Counted from the first letter of the stretch, positions 19,472 through 31,147 are shown. The stretch: DNA of 64,000 bases from Daphnia carinata (GCF_022539665.2 NC_081335.1:5766001-5830000); one strand, 5' to 3'. Translations and numbers: made by a program. Notes: a model not told the origin generated them from the letters alone.

Positions 19472-22400
19472 AGCGGACCTCCAGATACATCAGAAATCAC
19501 CATCAAATTGGTCTAATGTGGAAGGTCAACAATCCGGAATTGCCGGATAACCGAAGTATGGCGCTTAGCCGCCTTTTTCAAATTGAACGTCGCTTCAAAA
19601 GAGACCCCAGCTACGCCAAACGTTACGACGATGTCATTCAAGAGTACATCAACCTTGGCCATGCTCGACTCTTATCTACTGAAGAAGCAAAAGGGAGAAC
19701 ACCAAAGACAAATTACATGCCTCATCATGGTGTTCAGAGCTCAACGAGCTCGACGACAAAAACAAGAGTGGTCTTCGACGGTTCGGCGGAGTGTGAAGGC
19801 ACTTCCTTGAATAAAAATCTTCTTCGTGGTCCAAACTATCTCCTGAACTTGCTGGGAATAATCTTGCGCTTCCGCAAGCACAAAATTCCCATCAGCAGTG
19901 ACATCGAAAAGATGTATCATCAGGTTTTGGTTCCAGAAGAGGATCAAGATGCCTTTCGATTTTTGTACCGGTCACCAAACAGCACGTCGCCACCGCTCAC
20001 CTACAGGATGACAGTCCACGTCTTTGGAGCCGTCTCTTCACCGTCAACTTGTTTGTTTGCGTTAAACAAAACAGCGGAAGACCACAAAACGAAATTTCCA
20101 GATGCAGCAGCCAGCGTAAAAACAAGCTTTTACGTCGACAACTATCTGGATTCGTTCGAGTCAGAAGATGAGGCAATCAAACGGGCCCGCCAGCAAAAGG
20201 AACTGTTGCAGCTGGGGGGTTTTAATCTCACCAAGTGGTCATCGTCGTCAAGAAAAGTCCTGGCAGCGCTCAAACCCTTAGGCCTGGCTAATCCGAAATT
20301 GGATTTAGACCTGGACAAATTGCCTATGGATCGAGCCCTAGGGATTCTTTGGGACAGTGAAATTGACGCGTTCACTTTCAAGGTGGGAGAAAGGGTCCAG
20401 TTACACGCCACACCTACGAAAAGGAATCTCGTAAGTGTAGTGGCCACAGTATACGATCCGCTTGGATTCGTTGCTCCAGTAGTATTCGCCATGAAGATTT
20501 TGACTCAAGAGGTATGGCGAGCCAAGCTAGATTGGGATGAAGAGCTGCCCGAACCTTTGAAATGCCAATTTCAACAATGGTGTCAAAACTTGTCTAACCT
20601 AGCACGCATCACAGTTCCTCGATGCTTAGTAAAGGAAGAGCGCCCAACAACCCAGCAAGTGCACATCTTTGCCGACGCCAGTCAACTAGGGTTCGGAGCA
20701 GTCGCATATGTGCGAACAACTTACGCTAGGGAAAGGGTTGGCGTATCTTTCATCATGGCCAAAACGCACGTCGCGCCGTTAAAGCAGCTTTCAATCCCTC
20801 GGCTTGAACTTCAAGGAGCCGTCGAAGCCTTGCAGCTGGCCATAATAATTTGCCGTGAAATGAACCTGGAGCTGAGTCAAATCACGTTTCACGTCGACTC
20901 TCAGACAGTTCTTAGATGGATCCATTCTTCCAACGTCAAATACGAGGTGTTTGTGGGAAATAGAATTGGAAAGATTCTAATGAACACCGACTGTCGACAA
21001 TGGCGCCATGTTCCAGGAGTCATGAATCCAGCAGACGTTTGGCGCAGAGGATTGGATCCCGACAACCTCAAGGAATTGCAGCAGTTTCACGAAGGGCCAG
21101 CCTTTCTGTTGTTGGAACCTTCATCATGGCCAAAATGGGATCAGATCGAGCACAACGACCATCAAGATCCCGAAGCCATGCACATCTACACAATAAAAAC
21201 GGAGCCCATTGACAATGTGATCGACCAGTGCGTAGAATATTATTCAAACAAAGTGCGTCTGGAACGAGTGCTTGCGTGGTGTTTACGTTTCATTTTAAAC
21301 TGTTGTGCCAGAGTGAAGAATTTAAAGTTGACTTCAGGAGAACTGACGCCAACCGAAACTGAAGCAGCTTTGGCAACGTGCATTCAACGTGCACAAGAAG
21401 TGGCATACCCCGAAGATGTGTTGTTCTTAGAAAGGGGAAAAGAACTGCCAAACCGGTCGAAACTCAAACAGTTTCGACCATTCATCGATGAACAACACCT
21501 GATGCGAGTGGGCGGTCGAATTGGCCAACAACCTGTAGACTATGCAACAAGACATCCAGTGATTTTACCTCCAGAGAAACGTATCACAAGTCTAATAGTC
21601 TGGGACGCTCACGTGCGAAATTACCACATGAAGGCCGAGCGCTTATTGTGCGAACTTCGATCAATGTATTGGATACCTTCTGGACGAAGAGTAATCAAGT
21701 CCATACTCAACAAGTGTATTCCTTGCAAGCGGAGAAATGCGCAACCAGTCGCACCACTCATGGCTCAGCTACCAGTCCATCGCATAACGCCTTTCTTGCC
21801 TCCATTCGCCCATACAGGAGTCGACTATTTTGGTCCACTTACTGTCAAAGTAGGAGGGAGAGGGCGACGGCACGAAAAAAGATGGATTTGCCTTTTTACG
21901 TGTCTCACAACCCGAGCAGTACATCTAGAAGTGACTGCTAGCCTCAGTGCAGAGGCATTTTTAATGGCCTTCTCTCGATTCTCCAGCATACGGGGAAAGC
22001 CAGTCGTTGTGTATAGCGACAACGGCACAAATTTTGCTGGAGAAAGGGAGTTGAACGAGGCAGTCGAAGAACTGAACAACAGCAAAGACTACCTGGAAGC
22101 ACAATTAACTTGTCGACACATTGAGTGGCGTTTCTCTCCGCCAAGTGGACCTCACTTCGGGGGAGTGTGGGAAAGGCTCGTGCAATCGTGCAAAAGAGCT
22201 ATGAAAGTGACTCTCAGAAATAGTGTCGTCAGTGATCAAGTCTTAAATACTGTTGTGGCTGAAATCGGGGCATTGCTTAATGCTCGACCGCTGACTCATC
22301 TCAGCGTAAACCTCGAAGATCCCGACCCTCTCACTCCGAACCATTTCCTACATGCCAGACCAATGCCGTACATCCCACTGGCATACGTCGATCTTGACAA

Positions 22401-22803
22401 CGTAGACATTTTAAGAAACCAGTTTCTACATAGTCAACTTATTGTCAACCACTACTGGAAAAGATGGATTACCGAATGTTTACCTCACCTCACCGAAAGG
22501 AAAAAATGGGCCACGAGTCACAAGAACATCGAAGTGAACGATATTGTACTTGTTGTCGATCCATTAAACCCTCGGGGGCAGTGGCCATTGGAAAAGGTAG
22601 TCGAAATTTTACCTAGCACGTCCGACAATGTAGTACGTGTAGCTAAAGTAAAAATTTCCGGCGCAAAAAATACCTTAACTCGTCCTGTAACTAGATTATG
22701 CGTGTTGTTAACGCAAAACGAAATCACATCTGAAACGGGCCAACCACTGCCAAACTCACTTAAAAGTGAAGAAAGGGAAGAAAAATCCATCCAATTACCG
22801 TAA
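19276..22803 (+). CDS. pol: BEL/Pao pol: RT, RNase H, integrase
   Basis: The frame is open over 1175 codons; only the part after about 19460 is true pol, because the first ATG lies in the overlap with gag-pro. RT is at about 19750-20280, with FDGSAE, DIEKMYHQV and the catalytic site YVDN at 20131-20142 (Asn in the second acidic place). An A17/RNase H region (FADASQLGFGA) is near 20670. Integrase has the zinc-binding part near 21640-21740, catalytic Asp in GVDYFG (near 21822) and SDNGTNF (near 22018), and Glu in the WERL block (near 22168). A DUF5641-like end (GQWPLEKV) follows near 22580. It joins gag-pro in a different frame, so a single-ORF polyprotein has been split by an indel. Confidence 0.88.
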   Translation: MVPGRQSGPAKRTGATKPLRSPHHIERRRKEPFRNRRAVLEAGVERLCTASYTQVSRRPTGRGVLKRTSRYIRNHHQIGLMWKVNNPELPDNRSMALSRLFQIERRFKRDPSYAKRYDDVIQEYINLGHARLLSTEEAKGRTPKTNYMPHHGVQSSTSSTTKTRVVFDGSAECEGTSLNKNLLRGPNYLLNLLGIILRFRKHKIPISSDIEKMYHQVLVPEEDQDAFRFLYRSPNSTSPPLTYRMTVHVFGAVSSPSTCLFALNKTAEDHKTKFPDAAASVKTSFYVDNYLDSFESEDEAIKRARQQKELLQLGGFNLTKWSSSSRKVLAALKPLGLANPKLDLDLDKLPMDRALGILWDSEIDAFTFKVGERVQLHATPTKRNLVSVVATVYDPLGFVAPVVFAMKILTQEVWRAKLDWDEELPEPLKCQFQQWCQNLSNLARITVPRCLVKEERPTTQQVHIFADASQLGFGAVAYVRTTYARERVGVSFIMAKTHVAPLKQLSIPRLELQGAVEALQLAIIICREMNLELSQITFHVDSQTVLRWIHSSNVKYEVFVGNRIGKILMNTDCRQWRHVPGVMNPADVWRRGLDPDNLKELQQFHEGPAFLLLEPSSWPKWDQIEHNDHQDPEAMHIYTIKTEPIDNVIDQCVEYYSNKVRLERVLAWCLRFILNCCARVKNLKLTSGELTPTETEAALATCIQRAQEVAYPEDVLFLERGKELPNRSKLKQFRPFIDEQHLMRVGGRIGQQPVDYATRHPVILPPEKRITSLIVWDAHVRNYHMKAERLLCELRSMYWIPSGRRVIKSILNKCIPCKRRNAQPVAPLMAQLPVHRITPFLPPFAHTGVDYFGPLTVKVGGRGRRHEKRWICLFTCLTTRAVHLEVTASLSAEAFLMAFSRFSSIRGKPVVVYSDNGTNFAGERELNEAVEELNNSKDYLEAQLTCRHIEWRFSPPSGPHFGGVWERLVQSCKRAMKVTLRNSVVSDQVLNTVVAEIGALLNARPLTHLSVNLEDPDPLTPNHFLHARPMPYIPLAYVDLDNVDILRNQFLHSQLIVNHYWKRWITECLPHLTERKKWATSHKNIEVNDIVLVVDPLNPRGQWPLEKVVEILPSTSDNVVRVAKVKISGAKNTLTRPVTRLCVLLTQNEITSETGQPLPNSLKSEEREEKSIQLP

Positions 22804-23018
22804 TTAACAAAACACGTGACGTCATCAAGGACCGCCCCTAGTAGACACTTTTGAAATTACCAAAGGGTAATTTAAGTTACTCTCGAGCGTCGTCTGCCAC
22901 ATTGTGAAATTTTCAGTCAGTGGTGTCAGTCGACCTCCCAAGCGTCCCAACCTTTCTCGTGTCGAACAAATTGTGTCGAACTCAGTGCCAGTAATTCTTC
23001 TCCAGTGACAATCGAACA

Positions 23019-23612
23019 GTGAAAATGAAAATCGTGAATTTGGAAGAACTAGACGAACGTGAAAAGGAATTATCTCTCAAACTCAAAAGTGTGTTGCAGA
23101 GTTTCGACCGCAAAGAAGAGGAGGCCTGGACTTCATTAACTTATCGTCCCTTAGACGCCAGTGCCATCCAAGAAACTCTTTGTGCACTAATCTGCCGTCG
23201 AAATTCGCTGACAAGGCAGATCTGCAAGGAAATTATGGCGGTCATTGCACCACGCTGTATCCCGGGGCAAATTTCTCCACCGTCGACTCCCACTTCTTCA
23301 GCACCAACGGTTACCGCCCCACGGTTCATCCCCTTGGTGCCGTGTTTTGTCGACCACCCAGGACCCGCACTGCCCCATAACATCGATCGGTGCGAGATCT
23401 TCGTAAGCAAGATGACGGCCACTGAACGGGCAAAATTGATCGCCCGGCGTTCGCTGTGCTTTAGGTGCTGGAAAAGGGGGGATTTCGTCGGGGAGCAGAA
23501 GCATGTTGGGGCCAGCTGCACCCACATGCGACACTGCTTCCACTGCAATAGCCCATCCCACCATCAGCTGCTTTGCAAAGCCAATTTTGTCACCCGCCAG
23601 AGCAACCAATAA
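23019..23612 (+). CDS. BEL/Pao third reading frame, small zinc-knuckle protein
   Basis: A 197-codon frame lies between pol and the 3' LTR. The N-terminal 75 residues are charged and helical; a Pro/Ser/Thr linker follows; then comes a segment with MTATERAKLIARRSLCFRC that echoes the Gag sequence before its second knuckle. Cys-His clusters follow (CFRC with a later His and Cys, and CFHC with His and Cys, near 23460-23575). The layout repeats the nucleocapsid end of Gag, so it looks like a Gag-derived nucleic-acid-binding accessory protein. BEL elements usually have one ORF (some have env), so this is unusual. No signal peptide or membrane segment is seen. Confidence 0.6.
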   Translation: MKMKIVNLEELDEREKELSLKLKSVLQSFDRKEEEAWTSLTYRPLDASAIQETLCALICRRNSLTRQICKEIMAVIAPRCIPGQISPPSTPTSSAPTVTAPRFIPLVPCFVDHPGPALPHNIDRCEIFVSKMTATERAKLIARRSLCFRCWKRGDFVGEQKHVGASCTHMRHCFHCNSPSHHQLLCKANFVTRQSNQ

Positions 23613-23769
23613 TGCAGCTTGGTCGACCTTCAGTTTTCCTTTTTTTCCTCTCTTGTTTCAGTCGACCCTTGTCTCTTCTTCTCGTTTTACAGTCCAGAAG
23701 TTTCATTTGTTCTACATGACATGTTTTGTAACCTCATGTTGTTTGTCGAAGTGCCAAACAAGGACCCGC

Positions 23770-24160
23770 TGTCACCGATTTGATCGGTGGGGGTAGGACC
23801 CGGTAGAGGGCTCCCTTATGGATCAACCGTCTTTTGTTTTTTGTCCCTTTTTTTGTTTCTTTTGGGCACGACTGGTTCGACGGCCTCAGTACAATTTTGA
23901 GTATGTTTCCTTTAGTAACAATTTTCAGTTGTCTAAAGAGTGTTCCAACAGCCCTTTCAAGCTGTTAAGAAAGTTGTACTCATCCTGGAGTCTTCCTTGC
24001 CCTATTGTCAGCCGACATTCACGTCGAAACCCTCCTCAGTTTGTTTAAATAAAGAGTCTAAAACCTTACGTAGTTCTCTAATTCTACAAACCGGGAAGTC
24101 AGGGCTAAAGGACTGACTCAAAATTAACGCAATTGCTATTCTCACGTGAGATACGCAACA
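23770..24160 (+). repeat. BEL/Pao 3' LTR
   Basis: It is identical in length to the 5' copy, with substitutions near 23774, 23822, 23825, 23991 and 24071. GTTTT follows directly as the target duplication. Confidence 0.92.
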
Positions 24161-24165
24161 GTTTT

Positions 24166-27100
24166 AGTTTGTTAACGTGAGTACGTTGACAGATATAAGA
24201 ATTATCCGCCATATATACTGTATTATTAGAATATACTTATGATAGTATTAGAATATACTATCCGATATGGTTCTTTATATTTAGAAGTGAATTTCCTACT
24301 ATACTATCCCCGTCTTTAACTACACGAATATCCAATAACACCCTATCGCCTACCGCATATCGTTTTTCTTTTGCACGTTTGTTATATTGTTCCCTTTGGC
24401 GCTTCCTAGCTTTTTCGCTTTCTTCCCTAACCTTTGGAAACTATATTTCAAACGTTCTGCTAAATTACCCACATAATCAGAAGAAGATTTAAATGTTTTC
24501 GGAGACTCATCAAGAAATTCATTGACTGGAATATTCGGATCCCTACCATGGAGTAAATAATAAGGGGTGTCAAGTGTTGAAGCGTGCACTGAGCTACGAT
24601 AAGCAAATAATACGTCGTCTAACATATCTTCCCAATTGGAATGCTCTCCATCCTTTAATTCTATCCTTAACATTGTCATTAATGTCCTATTAAATTTCTC
24701 TGTTTCCCCATTACTGGCTGGATTATATGCAGTTGTTAACCTTTGATCAATCTTTAATTTCTTACAAAAAAAACGAAATAATTTTGAAGTGAAATTAGTC
24801 CCGCGATCAGAAAGAATGGCTTTTGGCATCCCACGACGTACAATAATAGTTTTATATAAACACTCAGCTGTTGTTAACGCAGTTTGATCTTGTAAAGCGA
24901 ATGCTTCTACCCATCGACTGAAATAATCAGTAATAACTAAAATATAACTATTTCCGTTAGGCGAAATTGGATTAATAGGGCCTAAAAAGTCCATTCCAAT
25001 TACTTGGAAAGGCGCTGTGGCAACTTCATGAGGGTGCAAAAGTGCTCTATATGTTGAGGATGTGTTAGCTATACATATTTCGCACGCTTGGCAATATTCT
25101 TTAATATCGCTTCTCATATTAGGCCAATAATAATGGTTTTTAACTTTTAATTAAGTTTTATAAAAAGATAAATGTCCTCCCATCGGTGCATCATGTAATT
25201 CCTTGAGCACTAGATGGCGGAGCGATACAGGCAAAACCAATTGATAATTTATTTCGCTGCGTTTGCTGTTTGGCAAAGGCAACTTATGCCGATAAAAAGT
25301 ACCATCAATAATTTCAAAATATTCGATTTCTTCTACCCAATTGTTCCCCTAGATTGTTGAAAAACTTCATCCAGCTCTCCTTTCTCCAAATAATTCCTGA
25401 AAGCTATACAGAGTTCATCTTTTAACTGCTTTTCACAAATACATTTAATATTTTTCCCAGTTTGAATACTAGCAATTTTTAAACGTGACAAGCAGTCAGC
25501 ATTTTGGTGAACACGCCCAGGCCCATACTTTAATTCATAATTCGTCGCAGCCAAAAGTATAGCCCAGCGTCCTAATCTCCCGTTATTATCTTTTTGATCT
25601 TTAAGCCACTGTAATGAACGATAATCACTAATGATTTAAAATGGCTTATCCAAAAGATAAGGTCTAAAATGTTTAATCACATCAATCACTGCTAAAGCTT
25701 CTTTTTCTGTAGTGGCATATGTCATCTCAGCTTTCGTTAATTGTCTACTAGAATTGCTATCGGATGTTCGTGGCCATTTTGTATCTGCGAAAGTACAGCC
25801 CCATCCCATAATCACATGCGCCTGTGAAAAGTAAAAATCTTTCATTGAAATTTGGATAAACTAATACTGGGGGCGTAACTAAAGAAGTTCGCAATTTTTC
25901 AAAGGCAGCGTGCTCCTCAGTACCCCAAACAAAAGGTTTTCTGCTAAGATCTTTATGAGTTAATCTAGTCAAGGGCTTAGCTATTGATCCATAATTTTGA
26001 ATAAATCTCCTATAATATCCGGCTAATCCCAAAAATGATCTCACTTCGTCTACAGATGAAGGCGTTTTATAATTCACTATTTTAACAATTTTCCCTGGAT
26101 CTGGCTTAATCCCTTCAGTCGAAATGACATGGACATGGCCATTTTAAGTTTTAATTTTAAATTAGCTTCTTTTAATAATTGAAAAATTTCACGAATATCC
26201 CTCATATGGTCTTCGAAATTATCTGAAAAAATTATTACGTCATCCAAATAAACTAATGCATTACTTCCCAAAACGTCTTTCAGTACATAATTCATTAGCC
26301 GTTGGAAGGTGGCGGGTGCATTACACAAGCCAAATGCCATACGCTTAAATTCGTAAAGATTATTTTCTACAACAAATGCTGTTTTTTTCAATAGCTGGCT
26401 CATCTACCTGAATTTGCCAATAGCCAGAAGCTAAATCGAGAGTAGTGAAAAATTTCTTTCCATACAATTTATCCAATATTTCATCTATCCTTGGCATAGG
26501 AAACGAATCTTTCTTTGTGATACTACTTAAATTTCGATAATCGACGCAAAATCTGACTTCTCCACTTTTCTTCTCAACCAAAACCACAGGTGAAGCCAAT
26601 GGCGAGTGTGAGTACTGAATTACATTCGCATCGAGCATTTCTTGTACCTTATCCTTCAATAATTTTCTTTGATTATTTGTAACTCTGTAAGGGCGTTGTC
26701 GAATAGGTCCTCTTCTCTGTGTGTCAATGGTATGTTTTATAAGATCTGTATTGCCTAATTCTGAATCTTTTGAACCGAACAAATCGTGGAAGTCATTTGA
26801 TAATTTAGCGAGCTATGTTTGGAATTCAGGGTCGACTTCCGGAATTACAATAGGCTCCTTTAATGCGTTTGGCCTGTCCTCAACTTTACTTAAAGCAATT
26901 TTTTCCAATCACGTGAGTAGTAATTTCAATGCCACCTAACTTATTATCCCTAGGAATTTTGACTTGATTTAACGAATGATTTTCAACCAGTTCCATCTCC
27001 CGATACTTTTCCTACGAATTCCGCAATTAAAATGCCGGTCGGCAAATCTTCTGCTGGGGTAAATATAAAAGCTGTGTTAGGCGGAACAAACAGAAATGAC

Positions 27101-27600
27101 CCTTTCATTTGCGCTGCAATTACTAGCGACGTCTGACGAGATAACGTCATCTTTTTGACCGTCGTAATTGCCATGTCCGGTATGCTAGAAATAGCTGATC
27201 CCTGCTTATCTCTTGCTAAATAAATACTCTTGGCTTCTCCATCAAGCCGAAATCCGTGTTTCTGGATTGCGTCCCATCCAAGGATACAGTTTTCAGAAAC
27301 ACCATTTGTAACAATAAACTCCTGTTTTAAAATTGACTCTCCGTATCGTACGGGTAAAGTAGCTCTTCCCAGCGTATGTAATTTCTTCTCCCAAACATCG
27401 TACAAATCGAAATCAAGCTGACTGCAGATCACTTAACCTCTTTGGGGTAAATTCCTAAATAACCTTTCGTGAATAATACTCTTAGACGCGCCTGTATCGA
27501 ATAATACTTGGAACGGAATCTGAAAATTTTTAAATGGAATTCTCGGTGTCAATTCATTCATTATAGTTGTTAATTTGGCGACTTGTCGGTATTTAAACTG
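24166..27600 (-). pseudogene. pol: Element A pol: protease, RT, RNase H, integrase (multiply frameshifted)
   Basis: Minus-strand pieces in order are as follows. Protease has DTGAS near 27490 and ILGWDAI near 27270. RT has the PFRVDYR-type FCVDYRNL block near 26540 and YLDD at 26239-26250. RNase H is broken near 25800 and carries a YRPGR-type block near 25520. Integrase lies at 25117-24350, with the CQACEIC half-knuckle, Asp in GMDFLG and SDRGTNF, and Glu in NGETEKF. At least five frameshifts and one stop break it. The last codons before 24166 lead into the tail at 15818, beyond the BEL insertion. Sequence is closest to element B throughout. Confidence 0.85.
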
Positions 27601-27786
27601 AGGCTCCCTATCAACTGACCCGAAGTTACAGTTGATACTTATTGGTTTCTGTGACTCGGAGGATGACCTGGAATGTTAGGCCTATTTGGGTTTTTTGCCT
27701 TTGGACAGTTATTTGACTTATGGCCAATTTCCCTACACAAATAGCATATTGGTGGTTGGGCTTGTTCAAAACTTTGCCGTTGATAT
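27601..27786 (-). pseudogene. gag: Element A gag 3' end with second zinc knuckle
   Basis: The reading QAQPPICYLC then REIGHKSNNC gives a CCHC knuckle (C-x2-C-x4-H-x4-C) near 27700-27745. It corresponds to the second knuckle of B (near 51560-51605). The first knuckle lies on the other side of element C, at 36375-36416. Confidence 0.75.
27783..27786. repeat. Target-site duplication ATAT of element C (left)
   Basis: ATAT directly precedes the LTR at 27787 and recurs at 36367-36370 directly after the 3' LTR. Confidence 0.8.
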
Positions 27787-28182
27787 TGTCACGTGGAATC
27801 CAGGGACACACACGTGTTAATGGGTTTCACGTGAAACTCTCCTCCCATCCTGGACTGTAAGGTCAAGTAGAGTTATCTACTTGACCATCTTAACTACTCC
27901 TTCCGTATAAACTTTCTACTTTACCCTAGAAAAGGGTTAGAACGCTCGTAGCGGTCATCTAGGTGTTATCGAGATGACCATCTTTCCCTAGACTCTTCCG
28001 GCGTCACCCGGTAACAGGGTGACCCTTGCCTTTAAATACCCCGAGCCTAAGTAGGTTCGGGGTTCAGTCTTCTCTAGAAAGTGTCTTAGATTGTTCCTTC
28101 GAAATACACTCAGTTCTCTTCTAAACATCGTCTCAAGTAATCTTACTCCCTAACCTCGGCGTCGCCATAATTCCCCGTCACA
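27787..28182 (+). repeat. Element C 5' LTR with a row of stem-loops
   Basis: Ends are TGTCACG and GTCACA. Three CACGTG-type E-boxes lie in the first 60 bp. A series of inverted repeats follows: GGTCAAGTAGA with TCTACTTGACC (27861-27886), GGTCATCT with AGATGACC, GTCACC with GGTGAC, and CCCCGA with TCGGGG near the TTTAAATA that could serve as a TATA box. The 3' LTR is the same but for one base. Confidence 0.92.
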
Positions 28183-28618
28183 ATTGGTGGAGATACAGGT
28201 CGCATTTTGTTTTTTTTTGCTGTTTTCTTGTTTATCGTTCTTCTTCTTTTGATTTTTTCCCCAGGGGGGGAATTTTACATTTCCTTTCGCTTCTTTCATC
28301 CGGCTCTCTCGTTCTGATTCTTGTTTCGTAGAAATTCTTCCTTCCAGCCCGTTTACTCCTTATAGCAAGTTATTGTTCGACCCCGTTTAAATCGTCGTTT
28401 GTTGAGCCCCGTTCGTGTTTTTCGTTCTTTTTTTTTATTTAAGTTATTTTTTTTTAATACTCAACTCGTATTTCCGTGCACCCCGTTTTAATTCACCTTT
28501 CGCCGAGTTCCGTTCGTATTCCCTATTCAACCAGTGTTTCATTTTTCATCATTGTTCGTTTCGTGTACTTTGCTCTTTTATCTCGCCGTTCAATTTGTGA
28601 AAACTACGTAGTTTCCGT

Positions 28619-31147
28619 GTGTTTCTCGCGCATCTACGTTTCGTGAACTTGCTAAAGTGGTACCCCCAACGGGTATGTTATTGTGAGGTGTTATACATGA
28701 GTGAAATAAAAAAACGATCTTCACGCTATCCAACGTGTGGGCGGTCCCCCAGCCGGCGACTACACCCTGAACTTTTTCTTTCATCTCGACTTCCACAACT
28801 GGAAGAATCATACACGATTTCGGATCAAACAGTAGCACGGGCCACATCGCAGACGCCGTCTTCCCCGAGTTCGGTTTTCTCAGTAGAAGCTTCGTTGGCA
28901 CAGCACGACACTGACGAGAATTCTTCAGAAAGTTCATCACCAGATTACGACAACGATTCCTCGTCTAGGAGAGCTGACCTACTGCCTCCTTTACGTATAT
29001 TCCCTTTGGCAAACATGGCGGCAAGCGTTCAAAAGTTCATCGCACCCCCCATTTTTTCAGCTTCGCCGGAAGAAGACGCAGTTGATTGGCTAGAACGGTT
29101 TGAATTAGCGGCGGCATATAATCGGTGGTCAGATGCTGATCAAGCAAGAAATTTCGTCATGTATCTAGAGGGGCCAGCTCGTAAATGGTTCCTCGTGAAT
29201 ACTCATCCGAATCATTGGGAAGATCTACCGGCACGACCAGACCCAACTGATCCCACATTACCCAACCTACCGGCGGTTACCGGTCTAAAATCGCAATTTT
29301 CGGCGTCTTTTCGACAAGCAAACTTTTCACTAGTACAGGAGTGCAAACTCAGACAGAGGGAACAAGGAAATGAGGAAGACGTAGTGGCATATTTTTATGA
29401 CATAATAAACATGTGTCGCATAGTCAATCCGACTATGTCGCAGGAGCAGCAGCTCCAACACTTGTATCGTGGATTGAAACCAACATTATTACAAAAAATC
29501 TATCCCCTACAACCAGCATCGACGACGGAATTCCTGGACTTAGCCAAATTACACGCTGAGGCCAACAGTTTAGTAAACTGAAAAGTTCTATCACAATCGC
29601 TGTTAGCCGTGACTCCAGACGTTCCTAATTCGTCAACAGCGGAGTCGACGAAACTGGTCAAGGAATTAGCGGGATTAATAACCGGTCTTCAACACACGAT
29701 TGAACATCTCAGTAACCCTCAGACAGCCGTCTCACCGCGAACGCTCAACGCTTCGAGAGCACCTAATTGGAATCAGTCGGGTCGCAATAGAAGGACGACG
29801 GAAGGACGTTTTATTTGCGGTTTTTGTTCAAAGGTGGGACATACGGATTCACGTTGCTTCCAAAACCCATCTTCCTCATATTATCGAGGACAGGATTTCC
29901 GATTTCAACAAAACAACAGACAAGAACAACCAGTTAACAATAATCAGCAGGGACTTTCAGGCCCACGAAATAATGTACTACACCAGCCAGTTAATAATAT
30001 TCAAACGATGCCGTCTGGGGACACGCAAAATTTTTCAGCTTTTCCAGTTCATCACATCGATTTCCCTTTTCCGGATCACTATCTTCAACAAAAGACCGAT
30101 GGTGACCTTGTTCCACCAACGGTTTCGCAACCTAACACCTGCCATCACCAGGAGGACAACGGAGCTTGGAGGTCAGATACGTCTCGCTTAATTAAGGAAA
30201 CTGTAATGTGTGGGCCAGTGGCTACCAATGCGGTGGTTGATACGGGTGCAGCGATTAGCGTTATGTCTCCAACACTTTTACATCGTACGGGCTACCTTCT
30301 TCAAGAATGGCACGGACCGGCCATCGTCCTAGCAAATGGAACTCGTGCTGTGCCGTTAGGGGGGGCACAGATTTCCATCACATATCGCAATAAAACGGTT
30401 TCAGGAACAGCAGTAGTGTTGCCCATGAATGAAATTGAGTTTTTAATGGGAAACGACTTTTTGCGACAATTTGGACACCTTCATGTGGATTACACTGTCG
30501 AACAAGCACACGTTATTTTGGGAGACCTGCCATGTTTTGCGTTGAATTTCCCGGAACCACCCATTCGTCACACTAAACTTTCGTCGCTGGAAGGGTGTAT
30601 GATTCCGGCATTTTCGGTCGTACCGGTTCTTACGACTTTGGACACGCAGTTTCCCGGAGTGTGTCTGTTTACCCCGTCGGAAAAGCTGCTATCAACTAAA
30701 TCACTGTCAGTGGGTCATGCAGTACTGTCTAACACAACACGATCGGTCCCAGTGGCAAATCTGTCCGCCATTCCGGTCTGGTTAAACAAACATTCTACTC
30801 TAGGGACGCTCCAACCTTATACGGACGACGTGGTAGTTTGTGATCTTCCTGACTCGTTCGATGGAGCAAATCAAGTCGTTTCAAAGGATACCCTACCGTT
30901 GGAAGAAAACATGTCAGAGACCAGTCTCGAAACCAACATTAATCCTGACTTGAGCCCGCAACAAAAACTCTCTCTGACAGCTCTGCTACAAAGTCATAGG
31001 CAAACGTTTGCATCATCAGATACGGATATCGGATACTGTACCGCGGCAGAACATCCAATAAATCTAAAAGAAGGTACAACTCCAGTGTGTCAACGTTTAA
31101 AAACTCATTTTTTTTTAAACAAAAGTAATTTTATTAACAAAAAATAA
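28619..31147 (+). pseudogene. gag: Element C gag and protease region, one in-frame TGA
   Basis: The first part (28619-29581; a later ATG at 28697 or 29014 is possible) holds a Ty3-type capsid with DWLERFELA near 29077 and a WFLVN block near 29190. TGA at 29579-29581 interrupts the frame, which then resumes without shift. A single CCHC knuckle (CGFCSKVGHTDSRC, 29816-29857) and an aspartic protease (VVDTGAAIS near 30239, FLMGNDF near 30443) follow. The frame ends at 31147 within an AT-rich foreign-looking insert just before RT. The TGA between capsid and nucleocapsid could be read through or simply inactivating. Confidence 0.85.

Larger units (their letters stand above)
15826..24160 (+). mobile_element. 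BEL/Pao retrotransposon nested in pol of element A
   Basis: The element is 8335 bp long, with 391-bp LTRs (15826-16216 and 23770-24160) differing at about five positions. It encodes a gag-protease-RT-RNase H-integrase series on the plus strand, opposite to its host, plus a small third reading frame before the 3' LTR. The protein order and the DUF1759/DUF1758/A17/DUF5641-type segments are those of BEL/Pao. It has one in-frame stop (17939) and one frameshift (near 19460), otherwise it is well preserved. Confidence 0.93.

Noticed and set aside
19583..22790. Other-frame open stretches within BEL pol
   Set aside because: Overlapping the strongly conserved RT and integrase frame, with no homology.
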